From Schauerella aestuarii (GTDB taxonomy: Bacteria; Pseudomonadota; Gammaproteobacteria; Burkholderiales; Burkholderiaceae_B), in NCBI RefSeq assembly GCF_009866805.1, contig NZ_SIZW01000040.1, forward strand, positions 62,001-126,000: DNA of 64,000 bases. Reading direction: 5' to 3'. The position numbers were made by a program, and so were the translations under genes. Positions 9,500 through 18,611 of this stretch are shown here, piece by piece. Position 1 is the first letter of the stretch. Each line of letters opens with the position of its first letter. The notes beneath the pieces are model-generated. The model made no database searches and was not told where the DNA came from. It saw only the letters and a list, made by a program, of their open reading frames with translations.

Positions 9500-9952
9500 A
9501 TGGATCTCAGAAAACTTAAGACGTTGATCGATCTGGTTGCCGAGTCCGGCATCGCCGAACTCGAAATCACCGAGGGCGAAGGCAAGGTTCGCATCGTCAA
9601 GTTCTCGCAAACCTTGCAGCCCGTGGCCTATCATCAGCCCGAGCACGGCTACGCGCCGGCGCCTGGCGCCGCACCCGCTGCTGCGCCGGCCGCGCCCGAA
9701 GCGCCGCCCGTGGTGTCGGGTCATGTCGTGAAGGCGCCGATGGTCGGCACATTCTACCGCTCGCCTAATCCCGGCGCGTCGCCGTTCGTCGAAGTGGGTC
9801 AAACGGTCAAGGAAGGCGATCCGCTGTGCATCATCGAAGCGATGAAGCTGCTCAACGAGATCGAAGCCGACAAATCCGGCGTCATCAAGGAAATCCTGAT
9901 CGAGAACGGTGAACCCACCGAATACGGTCAACCTCTCTTTGTCATTGGCTGA
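9500..9952 (+). CDS. accB: Biotin carboxyl carrier protein of acetyl-CoA carboxylase
   Basis: A 150-residue BCCP subunit, carrying biotin between the biotin carboxylase and carboxyltransferase in malonyl-CoA synthesis. Residues 1-40 form the helical/strand dimerisation part, 50-75 an Ala/Pro linker, and 75-150 the biotinyl domain with the [10 protein letters not shown] signature; Lys116 is the biotinylation site. The thumb segment characteristic of AccB ([12 protein letters not shown]) is present. accC starts one base after its stop codon, so the two are cotranscribed and probably coupled. Confidence 0.98.
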   Translation: MDLRKLKTLIDLVAESGIAELEITEGEGKVRIVKFSQTLQPVAYHQPEHGYAPAPGAAPAAAPAAPEAPPVVSGHVVKAPMVGTFYRSPNPGASPFVEVGQTVKEGDPLCIIEAMKLLNEIEADKSGVIKEILIENGEPTEYGQPLFVIG

Positions 9953-9953
9953 T

Positions 9954-11300
9954 ATGTTCGAAAAAATTCTGATTGCCAACCGCGGCGAAATCGCGCTGCG
10001 GATACAGCGCGCATGTCGGGAACTGGGCATCAAGACCGTTGTGGTGCACTCGGAAGCCGATCGCGATGCCAAATATGTGCGGCTGGCCGACGAGTCGGTC
10101 TGCATCGGTCCGGCGCCTTCCCGCGAAAGCTACCTGAACATGCCCGCGCTGATCTCGGCGGCCGAAGTGACGGACTCCGAGGCGATTCACCCGGGTTACG
10201 GCTTCCTGTCGGAGAACGCCGACTTTGCCGAGCGCGTCGAAAAAAGCGGATTCGTCTTCATCGGCCCGCGTCCGGAAACCATTCGCCTGATGGGCGACAA
10301 GGTCAGCGCCAAGCACGCGATGATCGAAGCCGGCGTGCCGGTGGTGCCCGGCTCGAAGGGCGCGTTGCCCGACGATCCGCAGGAAATTCTGCAAACCGCT
10401 CGTGAAGTCGGTTATCCAGTCATCATCAAAGCGGCCGGCGGTGGCGGCGGACGCGGCATGCGCGTCGTCTACACCGAAGCGGCGCTGCTGAACGCAGTCA
10501 CGATGACCAAGGCCGAAGCGGCTTCGGCGTTCAACAATCCTGAAGTCTATATGGAGAAGTTCCTTGAGAACCCGCGCCATATCGAGATCCAGGTGTTGGC
10601 CGATGGCGGACGCAATGCCGTCTGGCTGGGTGAGCGCGATTGCTCGATGCAACGGCGTCACCAGAAAGTGATCGAAGAAGCGCCGGCTCCCGGCGTTGCG
10701 CGCCGCTTGATCGAGCGCATCGGTGAACGGTGTGCCGAGGCTTGCCGCAAGATGGGCTATCGCGGTGCGGGCACGTTCGAGTTTCTGTACGAAAACGGCG
10801 AGTTCTATTTCATTGAAATGAACACCCGGATTCAGGTCGAGCATCCCGTGACCGAACTGATCACGGGTGTGGATCTGGTGCAGCAGCAGATTCGGATTGC
10901 GGCCGGCGAGAAGTTCACGCTGCGTCAGCGCGATATCGAATTCCGCGGTCACGCCATCGAATGCCGCATCAATGCCGAGGATCCGTTCCGTTTCGTGCCC
11001 AGCCCCGGCCGGATCACCAACTGGCACGTGCCGGGCGGCCCGGGTGTGCGTGTGGATTCGCACGTGTTCAACGGCTACTTCGTGCCGCCCAACTACGATT
11101 CGATGATCGCCAAGATCATCACGTACGGCGACACGCGCGATCAGGCCCTGGCCCGCATGCGCATCGCCTTGTCCGAAATGGTGGTCGAAGGTATTTCGAC
11201 GAACGTGCCCCTGCATCGCGAGTTGCTGCAGGATGCCCGCTTCATCGAAGGCGGTACGAGCATTCATTATCTTGAGAACAAGCTGGCGCAACGCCCGTAA
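9954..11300 (+). CDS. accC: Acetyl-CoA carboxylase biotin carboxylase subunit
   Basis: A 448-residue ATP-grasp enzyme that carboxylates biotin on AccB. Motifs: [17 protein letters not shown] start, [14 protein letters not shown], the glycine-rich ATP lid [31 protein letters not shown], and [16 protein letters not shown] with catalytic Glu and Arg. Length matches the family. The ATG at 9954 sits one base after the accB TGA; a longer frame from 9909 overlaps accB and is not needed. Confidence 0.98.
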   Translation: MFEKILIANRGEIALRIQRACRELGIKTVVVHSEADRDAKYVRLADESVCIGPAPSRESYLNMPALISAAEVTDSEAIHPGYGFLSENADFAERVEKSGFVFIGPRPETIRLMGDKVSAKHAMIEAGVPVVPGSKGALPDDPQEILQTAREVGYPVIIKAAGGGGGRGMRVVYTEAALLNAVTMTKAEAASAFNNPEVYMEKFLENPRHIEIQVLADGGRNAVWLGERDCSMQRRHQKVIEEAPAPGVARRLIERIGERCAEACRKMGYRGAGTFEFLYENGEFYFIEMNTRIQVEHPVTELITGVDLVQQQIRIAAGEKFTLRQRDIEFRGHAIECRINAEDPFRFVPSPGRITNWHVPGGPGVRVDSHVFNGYFVPPNYDSMIAKIITYGDTRDQALARMRIALSEMVVEGISTNVPLHRELLQDARFIEGGTSIHYLENKLAQRP

Positions 11301-11335
11301 GGGGCGCCTTGCCAGCAGACTGCGGAACTGTCGTC

Positions 11336-12256
11336 ATGCGTGAATTAGTCCTCCATTGTCGCGACGCCGAGGCGGAAGCCATGTCCGACGCGTTGTTGGA
11401 GGCGGGCGCCTTGTCGGTATCGGTTGAAGATGCCGATAGCGACACGCCCGACGAACGTCCGCTGTTCGGCGAACCCGGCACGGAGCCCGATGTGCTGGCC
11501 TGGGGCCACAATCGGGTGGTGGCGCTGATGCCCGACGGCACCGACCCGGCGCAGATGGTGGCGCAAGCCACGGCTGCCAGCGCCGCATTTGCCGCGTGGG
11601 AAGCGTGGACCGTGCGCGAGGTGCCCGACGCCGATTGGGTACGCCTGACGCAGTCGCAGTTTCAGCCGATCCCCATCGCCGGCCGTCTCTGGATCGTGCC
11701 CAGTTGGCATCGGGACGATCCCGCGGTGCCCGGACTGGACGACGCGGGCGCCGACGGCCGCATCCACATCGAACTCGACCCGGGGCTGGCCTTCGGTACC
11801 GGCAGCCATCCCACGACGCACTTGTGTCTGGAATGGCTCGAAGCCACCTTGCCGGAGGGCGCGACGGTGCTCGATTACGGCTGCGGCTCCGGCATCCTGG
11901 CCATCGCGGCCGGCAAGCTTGGGGCGAGTGAGGTCACCGGTGTGGACATCGACGAACAGGCCGTGCAAGCCACGCGCGATAATGCTGCCGTGAATCATGT
12001 GACGGTCGAGGCGCTGTTGCCCGATGGTCTGGCAGACGGGCAGTATCGTGTGGTGGTGGCCAATATTCTGTCCAATCCGCTTAAAGTGCTGGCGCCGATG
12101 CTCAGCGGCCGCGTGGCCGAAGGCGGCGATCTGGTGCTCTCCGGCGTACTGGCGCGTCAGGCCGACGAGGTCGCGGCAGCGTACGCGCCGTGGCTCGCCA
12201 TGACCGTCTGGCGTGAGAAAGACGGCTGGGTGTGCCTGCACGGCCGCCGCGTTTGA
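11336..12256 (+). CDS. prmA: Ribosomal protein L11 methyltransferase
   Basis: A 306-residue SAM-dependent methyltransferase that trimethylates ribosomal protein L11. The N-terminal domain ([34 protein letters not shown]) is the L11-binding part; the catalytic domain contains [13 protein letters not shown], motif [27 protein letters not shown] and [10 protein letters not shown], all typical of PrmA. It starts 35 bp after accC, a common arrangement in betaproteobacteria. The start chosen is the ATG at 11336; an upstream in-frame start adds nine residues with no homology. Confidence 0.96.
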   Translation: MRELVLHCRDAEAEAMSDALLEAGALSVSVEDADSDTPDERPLFGEPGTEPDVLAWGHNRVVALMPDGTDPAQMVAQATAASAAFAAWEAWTVREVPDADWVRLTQSQFQPIPIAGRLWIVPSWHRDDPAVPGLDDAGADGRIHIELDPGLAFGTGSHPTTHLCLEWLEATLPEGATVLDYGCGSGILAIAAGKLGASEVTGVDIDEQAVQATRDNAAVNHVTVEALLPDGLADGQYRVVVANILSNPLKVLAPMLSGRVAEGGDLVLSGVLARQADEVAAAYAPWLAMTVWREKDGWVCLHGRRV

Positions 12257-12275
12257 CGGCGACCGCGCACCCATC

Positions 12276-14132
12276 ATGGCGTCGTTAACTACCCGTTGCC
12301 CGCAATGTGGCACCGCCTTCAAGGTGGTGGCCGATCAGCTGCGGGTTCGACAGGGGCTCGTGCGCTGCGGCGTATGCAGTGCCGTCTTCGATGGCTATGC
12401 TCGCCTGATCGGCGAGGCGGAAAGCGTGCCCCCGGCACCTGCCGTAGCCCACCCGATCGCCCCAGCACCGTATTCGTCACCGGTCGCCTTGCCGCCGGTG
12501 ACGCCAGCGCCGCCGGCGGCTACCCCGCGGGCGCCCGTCGACGACGCCGATCCGCCATGGGCGATGCCGCGTGCCACGCTCCCCGAGCCTTCGGCGAACG
12601 CGTATCTCCGTACCCCGCGCGTTGCCGCATCGCCTGCATCGCAACCGCCGTTTGACGCTTCCATACCCGCGCCTGCACCGGCCCCGGAACCGGCGGTCTT
12701 GCGCGATCGTTCGCATGCGTCGCGCCGCTCGCGCGACGACGAGCAGGACGATCGTCCGCCTCGCGATGCCGATGCCGAAGATGAGGATCGCGATCCTCAG
12801 GCCGGCGTCTCCGGCCGCGGCCCGGCCTATCCGTCGCCGTACCGCGGTAGCGGTGGCGACGATCAGGCCGCCGGGCTGCGCGCGGCCGGTTTCGGCTACG
12901 GGCGCACGCAAGCCGACACCGAACGCGCCGACGATTACCACAGCCGGGAACCGCATCATGCGGGTTACCGCAGTGACGACTACGCCTCGAAAGACTATCT
13001 GCTCGAGCGCAACGACAGCGACGGCCGCACCCCGGCCGGCGCCGCCGAGCAGCACGACGACGAGCAGGACGACGACGAGCGCTTCACGCCGCGCGCCGAG
13101 GCCGGGTGGGGCGCGGATCGCAGCCCGAGCACGCCCGTGCGCAATCCTCGTTTCGATCTGAGCGATGACGACGTGCCGTCGCGCCGCGAAGATGAGGATG
13201 AAGACGACGGGCCGTATGCGCCTGCACCCGCCGTGTCGCCTTGGGACAATCGCCGCGAGCCGGCCGTGTTCACACAGCCGCGCGCGGCCGTCGGCCCGGC
13301 CGATCAGTGGGGCCGAACGGGGCAGCCGGCGCGCAATGCAGGACCCCGCGATGCGGCGTTCTATCTCAACGACGACGACACGCCGGCGGCCGACGCGCGC
13401 GAGCATGACGAACGGTATGCCCCGGATGCGCGCGATATTCGTCCGACGCGCGTAACGCTCGACGATGATCTGGCCGACGACAACGTGGCACGCGACGGGC
13501 GTGACGATGAGTGGGACGACGATGACCAGGACGCGGCGCCGGTCGTGCGGGGTGAGACCCGTGTACGCCAGAGCGGCGACCCGCATGCTGGCGCCACGCC
13601 GCCCGAGTTCATGGACGACGAGGTCGAACGCCAGAGTACGTTCGGCCGGTGGTTCTGGGGCACGTTGTGCGTGGTGGCCCTGATCGCTCTGGCGTTGGCC
13701 AGCATCTGGACCTACCGCAACGCGATCGTGACCTCGGCCCCGCAGTTGCGGCCCGTCATGGCGCAATTGTGCGCGCGGATGGGTTGCGAGGTCGGGTATG
13801 CGCGCCGTATCGATCGCATCGCGATCCTGTCGTCCTCGTTGCAGCCCCCTGCAGGTGGATTCACGACGGAGCCGGGCCGCAACCGCTTGATCATGCGTGC
13901 CGTGATCCGCAATCGTTACAACATGCCGCAACCGTTGCCGGCATTGACGCTGGAACTTACCGATTTTTCCGACACGATCGTGGCGCGCAAGGTGCTGCGG
14001 CCCGAGATGTATTTGCCGGCCAATGTTGCCGCTCAGCCGTTTGCGGCCGAGGGTGAGTTGTCGGTGGCGGTGCCGATTGATGTGACCGATCTGCAGGTCA
14101 ACGGCTACCAGATAGGTAAATTTTTTCCTTGA
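12276..14132 (+). CDS. Zinc-ribbon (MJ0042-type) and DUF3426 membrane protein
   Basis: A 618-residue protein. Residues 1-45 hold a zinc ribbon with two CxxC knuckles (RCPQCGTAF and RCGVCSAVF). A very long region, roughly residues 55-450, is low complexity, first Ala/Pro-rich and then dominated by Asp, Arg and Glu (for example EDEDRDPQ, DDEQDDDE, EDEDDGPY), and is surely disordered. One membrane helix follows (about 453-472, WFWGTLCVVALIALALASIW), then the DUF3426 domain ending VNGYQIGKFFP. Family members beside prmA are usually shorter, the difference being the charged insert. Function is not known. 19 bp separate it from prmA and from the kinase gene on either side, suggesting one operon. 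Confidence 0.9.
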   Translation: MASLTTRCPQCGTAFKVVADQLRVRQGLVRCGVCSAVFDGYARLIGEAESVPPAPAVAHPIAPAPYSSPVALPPVTPAPPAATPRAPVDDADPPWAMPRATLPEPSANAYLRTPRVAASPASQPPFDASIPAPAPAPEPAVLRDRSHASRRSRDDEQDDRPPRDADAEDEDRDPQAGVSGRGPAYPSPYRGSGGDDQAAGLRAAGFGYGRTQADTERADDYHSREPHHAGYRSDDYASKDYLLERNDSDGRTPAGAAEQHDDEQDDDERFTPRAEAGWGADRSPSTPVRNPRFDLSDDDVPSRREDEDEDDGPYAPAPAVSPWDNRREPAVFTQPRAAVGPADQWGRTGQPARNAGPRDAAFYLNDDDTPAADAREHDERYAPDARDIRPTRVTLDDDLADDNVARDGRDDEWDDDDQDAAPVVRGETRVRQSGDPHAGATPPEFMDDEVERQSTFGRWFWGTLCVVALIALALASIWTYRNAIVTSAPQLRPVMAQLCARMGCEVGYARRIDRIAILSSSLQPPAGGFTTEPGRNRLIMRAVIRNRYNMPQPLPALTLELTDFSDTIVARKVLRPEMYLPANVAAQPFAAEGELSVAVPIDVTDLQVNGYQIGKFFP

Positions 14133-14150
14133 TAAGGGAAGGCGATAACG

Positions 14151-15089
14151 ATGGCGAGTTCCGTGCTGGTATGTGGGTCCATGGCTTTCGACACGATTGC
14201 CGTGTTTGAAGGGCGCTTCAAAGATCATATTCTTCCGGATCGCATCCATTCGCTCAGCGTGTCGTTTCTGGTCCCCCAGATGCGCAAGGACTACGGCGGT
14301 TGCGCCGGCAACATCGCCTACGGCTTGAAGCTGCTGGGCGGCAATCCGCTGCCGGTGGCCACCGTAGGCGAAGACGCCACCGATTACCTGGAGCGCCTGC
14401 GCGGCATGGGTATCGATACCGAACATGTGCGCGTGATGCCCGGCACGCTTACCGCGCTGTGCTACATCACGACCGATCTGGACGATAACCAGATCACCGC
14501 CTTCCACCCTGGCGCCATGGCTTTGTCGGCCGAAAACGATATTTCGGGCGTGAAGGCCGATTGGGCCATCGTGGCACCCGACGCCAAGGCAGGCATGTTC
14601 GCGCACGCCGAGCGGCTGCATGCCACTGGCGTGCCGTTCATTTTCGACCTGGGTCAGGCCATGCCGTTATTCGACGGCGCGGATATCGCCCGTATGGTGG
14701 AACTGGCTGATGTGCTGACGGTCAATGACTATGAAGCAGGTGTGGTCGAAGAGCGCGTGGGCAAGTCGCTGGGCGAGATTTCCAAGGGCGTGCAGGCACT
14801 CGTGGTCACGCACGGCGCGCGCGGCGCTACCCTGTGGCAGAAAGGGAAGGACACCGCCATCGCGCCCGTTGCGGCCGGCGAAGTGGTGGATCCGACCGGT
14901 TGCGGCGACGCCCATCGGGCCGGCTTGCTGTACGGGCTGACTTCCGGAATGTCTTGGGTGGACTGCTGCCGCCTGGCCAACGTGATGGGTGCGCTCAAGG
15001 TGAGTGCGCGTGGCACGCAGAATTACGCCCCCTCGCGAGCCGAGATCGCCGCGCAACTGCAGGCCGCGTACGGCATTGCACTTCCGTAA
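14151..15089 (+). CDS. PfkB-family carbohydrate/nucleoside kinase
   Basis: A 312-residue ribokinase-fold kinase. It opens VLVCGSMAFDTIAVFEGRF, has the GGCAGNIAYGLKLLGG substrate-site loop and the PfkB C-terminal signature as DPTGCGDAHRAGLLYG, where the Asp of GCGD is the catalytic base. The usual motif is DTxGAGD; the Cys variant occurs in the adenosine-kinase-like members found next to prmA/DUF3426 genes in Bordetella and relatives. The substrate cannot be fixed from sequence. It lies 18 bp after the DUF3426 gene. Confidence 0.9.
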   Translation: MASSVLVCGSMAFDTIAVFEGRFKDHILPDRIHSLSVSFLVPQMRKDYGGCAGNIAYGLKLLGGNPLPVATVGEDATDYLERLRGMGIDTEHVRVMPGTLTALCYITTDLDDNQITAFHPGAMALSAENDISGVKADWAIVAPDAKAGMFAHAERLHATGVPFIFDLGQAMPLFDGADIARMVELADVLTVNDYEAGVVEERVGKSLGEISKGVQALVVTHGARGATLWQKGKDTAIAPVAAGEVVDPTGCGDAHRAGLLYGLTSGMSWVDCCRLANVMGALKVSARGTQNYAPSRAEIAAQLQAAYGIALP

Positions 15090-15183
15090 TATGCGTAGCA
15101 GCCTGTTGCGCTACTGCTAATTTTGTTGCTTCATGCACGGGTTATCATCTGTCGATGCTGTGCTGATCAGGAGAACAGACGTA

Positions 15184-15687
15184 ATGAACACGACACCATT
15201 TTTCTCGACGGGAACGGCGCGGCGCGTTCGTGTCCTCGCGCTTGGCGCCATCGTCACTTCCGTGGCCTTGCTCGCCGGTTGCGCCAACAATAGCGCTTCG
15301 GGCTCGGTCTATAGCTATGGGCAGGCCCAGCGCGAGCAAATCGTGCGTGCCGGCACCATCACGGCCGTGCGTCCCATCGTGATTCAAGAAGACAAGACCT
15401 CGGGCGCTGGCGTATTGGCCGGTGGCGCACTGGGCGGTGTCGCAGGTAACGCCGTCGGTGGCGGCACGGGTCGCGCCATCGCAACCGTGGGTGGCGCTTT
15501 GCTTGGCGCACTCGCCGGCAATGCCGTCGAAAACCGGGTGGGCCGCACCTCCGGTCTGGAAGTGACGGTTCGCCTGGATAACGGCGAAACGCGTGTTGTG
15601 GCCCAGGAAGCGGATATCCCGCTGAGCGTGGGTCAACGCGTGCAAGTCATCAGTGGTGCCGGCCCCACGCGCGTCGCCCCGATGTAA
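15184..15687 (+). CDS. SlyB-like glycine-zipper outer-membrane lipoprotein
   Basis: A 167-residue lipoprotein. The signal ends in the lipobox LLAGC (Cys at about residue 37), followed by a soluble stretch and a glycine-zipper membrane segment (GAGVLAGGALGGVAGNAVGGG... GGALLGALAGNAVE), then a small beta domain with VRLDNGETRVV. This is the SlyB/PcP architecture of outer-membrane lipoproteins linked to envelope integrity. A strong terminator follows, so it is the end of its transcript. Confidence 0.92.
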   Translation: MNTTPFFSTGTARRVRVLALGAIVTSVALLAGCANNSASGSVYSYGQAQREQIVRAGTITAVRPIVIQEDKTSGAGVLAGGALGGVAGNAVGGGTGRAIATVGGALLGALAGNAVENRVGRTSGLEVTVRLDNGETRVVAQEADIPLSVGQRVQVISGAGPTRVAPM

Positions 15688-15764
15688 TACCGACGTCGTC
15701 GTGTCGGCCATTCGGCCGGTGCGATGGCTCATACCCTCGATGGGCATTGCCCGGAGGAGGGGAT

Positions 15765-15805
15765 AAACCCGCAGTGTTGTGTGCATGCACAACCTGCGGG
15801 TTTTT
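15765..15805 (+). terminator. Rho-independent terminator after the SlyB-like gene
   Basis: Arms AAACCCGCAG and CTGCGGGTTT pair, with an inner GTTGTG/CACAAC stem, and are followed by TTTTT. It separates the lipoprotein gene from the dlt locus. Confidence 0.85.
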
Positions 15806-15934
15806 GCATTTTCGTTAAGCGCGCTGTCAGTTGGCGGTCCTTAGAATCGCCCTGCAATCTCCTGTTGTGTATTGTTAACTCGAAATTTCGCTAGCGTGCA
15901 TTCGCTACGACGGCATCCAGGGCGCAGCATCATC

Positions 15935-16171
15935 ATGATCACTGAACAAGCCATGCACGATCGTCTTGCCGAGATCGTCGAATCCATCATTTTGAAGAAA
16001 GTCACGGCCGACACGCCCCTGATCGAGTCGGGCCTGGTCGATTCCCTGTCTGCCGTGGATATCACGCTGGCGGTTGAAAGTGCGTTCGGCTGTAGCATTC
16101 CCGCCCCGGAGATTGCCGAGCATTTGCAGTCGGTTCGCACGCTTGCCGACTATGTCGCTGCTCACGCATAA
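15935..16171 (+). CDS. dltC: D-alanyl carrier protein DltC
   Basis: A 78-residue acyl carrier protein. The phosphopantetheine site is in GLVDSLSAVDI, with Ser37 as the attachment serine. It accepts D-alanine from DltA and presents it to DltB at the inner membrane. The ATG at 15935 gives the normal carrier length; the frame is open 21 codons upstream. Its last 20 bp overlap dltD, so it is coupled to the other genes. Similarity to a generic acyl carrier cannot be excluded from sequence alone, but the four neighbouring dlt genes make DltC the clear reading. Confidence 0.9.
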   Translation: MITEQAMHDRLAEIVESIILKKVTADTPLIESGLVDSLSAVDITLAVESAFGCSIPAPEIAEHLQSVRTLADYVAAHA

Positions 16172-17339
16172 CAGCCGGCTGCTGTCGCATATCGCGGCGG
16201 CCACCACGGCCGCCGTGCTGGCCTTGGGCCTTTACATTGCCGGCGACGATTTCCTGGATCGGCTGCCGTTGCCTGTGCAATTGCCGTCTGCCGCAACCAG
16301 CACGACCACGGACAATTACCTGCCCAATCTCGGACCCGACTGGGGCACGCAAAACGTCAATATCGGGCGTCTGGCCAATGCGCTCTCGGACGGCACGCTG
16401 ACGGTGCTGGGCTCGTCGGAACTCTCCAGCCACGATCTGCGTTTCGTGCCGTACCGGTTCTTCCCGCAGGAATTGAAGATGCCCACGCTGGCCTATGGGC
16501 ATGCGATGTTTCAGTCGTACGGCATCTTCAGCGTGCTCGAATCGATCTCGGACTCGCTCACGCCCAATACGCGTTTGGTCATCATGGTGTCGCCGGCCTG
16601 GTTTGCGTCGGGCGGACAGTTGCCGCGCAGTGCGTTTGCCGAACACATCAGCGGTCCGGTCTGGGATCGTCTGTGGGACAAGCCCGCCACCCGCGATCAG
16701 ATGCAGTCCTGGATCAGCAACAACGCCAATTTCGGTCTGCTGTGGCTCATCGCCAATGGGCAGGCCTCGCAGCTGAAGGACAAGCTCGGGCTGTGGTGGC
16801 GCACCTACGGCGAGCGTCCGGCGGACCGCCCCCGCAGCAAGTTGAGCGTGCCGGCTCATCGCTACGTGACGTGGCCGTCGGCAGGCAAACTGTCGACGTC
16901 GGGCTGGGACGCCTTGACGCAGGAAGCCCGTGCGGCCGAGCGGGCGCTGGGCGGGCATAACCCCTACGACGTGCGGGACGATTACTACGAACAGTTCCTC
17001 AAGCCGCTTGCCGCACCGGCTCACAACGAGTTCGCGGACGTCAATCCGTTGACGCGCACCGAGTTGGGCGATCTGGCACGCGTGATGGCATTGCTGCAGC
17101 GGCACAAGGTGCGGGCGTATTTCGTGATGCAGCCCTTCAATCCCAAATTGATCCTGGACCACGATCGATTCGATCCGGCCGTGGCAGCCTTCAAGGGCAT
17201 GTGCAGCCATTACGGCATGGGCTGCCTCGATATGTACAGCATGCCGTTCGAGCCCGGCGTGGTGCGCGACGATATGCATCTGGCCGAACTGGGTTGGGCG
17301 ATCGCCAACCGTGCGATAGCGGAGTACTTCACGCGATGA
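16152..17339 (+). CDS. dltD: D-alanyl-lipoteichoic acid biosynthesis-type protein DltD
   Basis: A 395-residue protein with one N-terminal membrane anchor (residues about 13-30) and an SGNH-hydrolase-like periplasmic domain. The nucleophile block is VLGSSELSSHD (Ser88/Ser89) and the C-terminal Asp/His pair is in RDDMHLAELGW (His376), as in DltD of Gram-positives, which completes D-alanine transfer outside the membrane. The longer frame from 16074 was rejected because the anchor begins right after the ATG at 16152. It overlaps dltC by 20 bp and dltX by 4 bp (ATGA). Confidence 0.92.
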   Translation: MSLLTHNSRLLSHIAAATTAAVLALGLYIAGDDFLDRLPLPVQLPSAATSTTTDNYLPNLGPDWGTQNVNIGRLANALSDGTLTVLGSSELSSHDLRFVPYRFFPQELKMPTLAYGHAMFQSYGIFSVLESISDSLTPNTRLVIMVSPAWFASGGQLPRSAFAEHISGPVWDRLWDKPATRDQMQSWISNNANFGLLWLIANGQASQLKDKLGLWWRTYGERPADRPRSKLSVPAHRYVTWPSAGKLSTSGWDALTQEARAAERALGGHNPYDVRDDYYEQFLKPLAAPAHNEFADVNPLTRTELGDLARVMALLQRHKVRAYFVMQPFNPKLILDHDRFDPAVAAFKGMCSHYGMGCLDMYSMPFEPGVVRDDMHLAELGWAIANRAIAEYFTR

Positions 17340-17461
17340 AACGTTTCATGTGGCACCTTTGTTTATACGTCGGCCTGATTCTGGTGTTTATTCTGCAGGC
17401 GCAGCCCACCACAGGTAGCGGCGGACCGATCAAGGTCGAATTCCAGTACCAGCAGTTCTGA
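17336..17461 (+). CDS. dltX: DltX-like 41-residue membrane peptide
   Basis: A 41-residue protein between dltD and dltB, with a single N-terminal membrane helix (HLCLYVGLILVFILQ) and a C-terminus ending VEFQYQQF. That ending fits the FxYxxF-type tail of DltX from Gram-positive dlt operons, where the tail is proposed to enter the DltB tunnel and its Tyr to take part in D-alanine relay. Its ATG overlaps the dltD stop by 4 bp, and dltB starts 5 bp after its stop, so it is translated with them. Automatic pipelines may skip it because of size. Confidence 0.85.
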   Translation: MKRFMWHLCLYVGLILVFILQAQPTTGSGGPIKVEFQYQQF

Positions 17462-17466
17462 TCGCC

Positions 17467-18594
17467 ATGGAACTCTTCGGCAGTTTCGGCTTTTTCGGTA
17501 GCGCGATTGCGGGCGGCCTGGGGTTGCTCGCCTATCGTTTTTTCGCCGCGCCCCTGCGCTTGTCTTATCGGCGCGTGGTGGGTCTCGTCGTGGTGGCGGC
17601 ATGGTTCGCGATTTTCTGGGAGCGGCCCTATCAGCCGTTGGGCTTGCTGGCGGTAACGAGCGGCGTATTGTGGCTCGTGCGCCGCAGCTACATTCCCACC
17701 TGGGCGGCCGTGGTGCTCACGCTGGCGCCGTTGCTCGTGGTGAAGACGGGCGTGTCGACCCTGCCGGCGATGCTGGGCCTGTCGTTCGCCACGTTCCGCG
17801 CCATCGATGTGCTGCTGTTCTCGCAGCGCAACGAGCGTATCGATCCGCTGGACTACTTCGCGTATCTCTTCTTTCCGCTGACTTTGCTGGCGGGGCCGAT
17901 GTATCGGTGGAAGCATTTTCAGGCGGATCTCAAGCGCGGTTACGACGGGATATCGCTGAATAACTGGCTGACGGGCCTGGAGCTCGTGCTGGTCGGCGTG
18001 ATCCAGAAGTTCGGTCTGGCCGAAGCGATCTGGCGATTCGGACTCAGTCAGGTCTCGGCGCAGGATTATTCGTTCACCGGCGTGGTGCTCAATGCGTCGC
18101 TCTACAGCTTTTATCTGTTCTTCGACTTCGCCGGTTATACGAGCATGGCGATCGGGGTAGGCATGTTCTTCGGGTTATCGCTGCCGGGTAACTTCAAGAA
18201 TCCGCTGGCCACCCTCAATCCGCAGGATTTCTGGCGCCGCTGGCACATCAGTCTTTCCGAGTGGTTGCGCGACGTGGTCTTCATGCCGATTTACAAGGCG
18301 CTTTCGAAAACGGCATATTTCGGCCGTCACCGCCTGGCTGCGCAAAACATCGGTATCTTCGCGACCCTGCTGGCGATGGGCGTATGGAACGGGCTGTCGT
18401 GGCACTACATCGCGAGTGGCGTCATGTTCGGCGCCTATTCGGTGGGCCATAACCTGCTCGTGAATGCTGCCCGCACCCGGCCCGCGTGGCAGGCCACGTT
18501 TGCCCAACCCGCCGTCAAGTTCGGCGGGCGCGTATTGACCCTTGTGCTCGTGGCGCTGGCGCTTTACGTGTTCAGCGGCCGCAGTCCGATTTGA
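17467..18594 (+). CDS. dltB: MBOAT-family D-alanyl transferase DltB
   Basis: A 375-residue polytopic membrane O-acyltransferase with about ten hydrophobic helices. MBOAT signatures are visible: DFWRRWHISLSEWLRDVVFMPIY (includes the conserved WHISLS) and MGVWNGLSWHYIASGVMFG with the invariant catalytic His. In the Dlt pathway it moves D-alanine from DltC across the membrane to the extracytoplasmic acceptor via DltX/DltD. The start ATG lies 5 bp after dltX; dltA follows after 17 bp. Confidence 0.94.
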   Translation: MELFGSFGFFGSAIAGGLGLLAYRFFAAPLRLSYRRVVGLVVVAAWFAIFWERPYQPLGLLAVTSGVLWLVRRSYIPTWAAVVLTLAPLLVVKTGVSTLPAMLGLSFATFRAIDVLLFSQRNERIDPLDYFAYLFFPLTLLAGPMYRWKHFQADLKRGYDGISLNNWLTGLELVLVGVIQKFGLAEAIWRFGLSQVSAQDYSFTGVVLNASLYSFYLFFDFAGYTSMAIGVGMFFGLSLPGNFKNPLATLNPQDFWRRWHISLSEWLRDVVFMPIYKALSKTAYFGRHRLAAQNIGIFATLLAMGVWNGLSWHYIASGVMFGAYSVGHNLLVNAARTRPAWQATFAQPAVKFGGRVLTLVLVALALYVFSGRSPI

Positions 18595-18611
18595 TTTCTT
18601 GAAGCGCGCTT

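Noticed and set aside
12477-14621. A 714-codon minus-strand frame opposite the zinc-ribbon/DUF3426 gene
   Set aside because: It arises from the biased codon use of the charged repeat region and shows no domain, start signal or homology.
15864-15880. PhoP-box-like direct TGTT repeat upstream of dltC
   Set aside because: The two TGTT half-sites start 10 bp apart instead of the expected 11 and match poorly beyond four bases.
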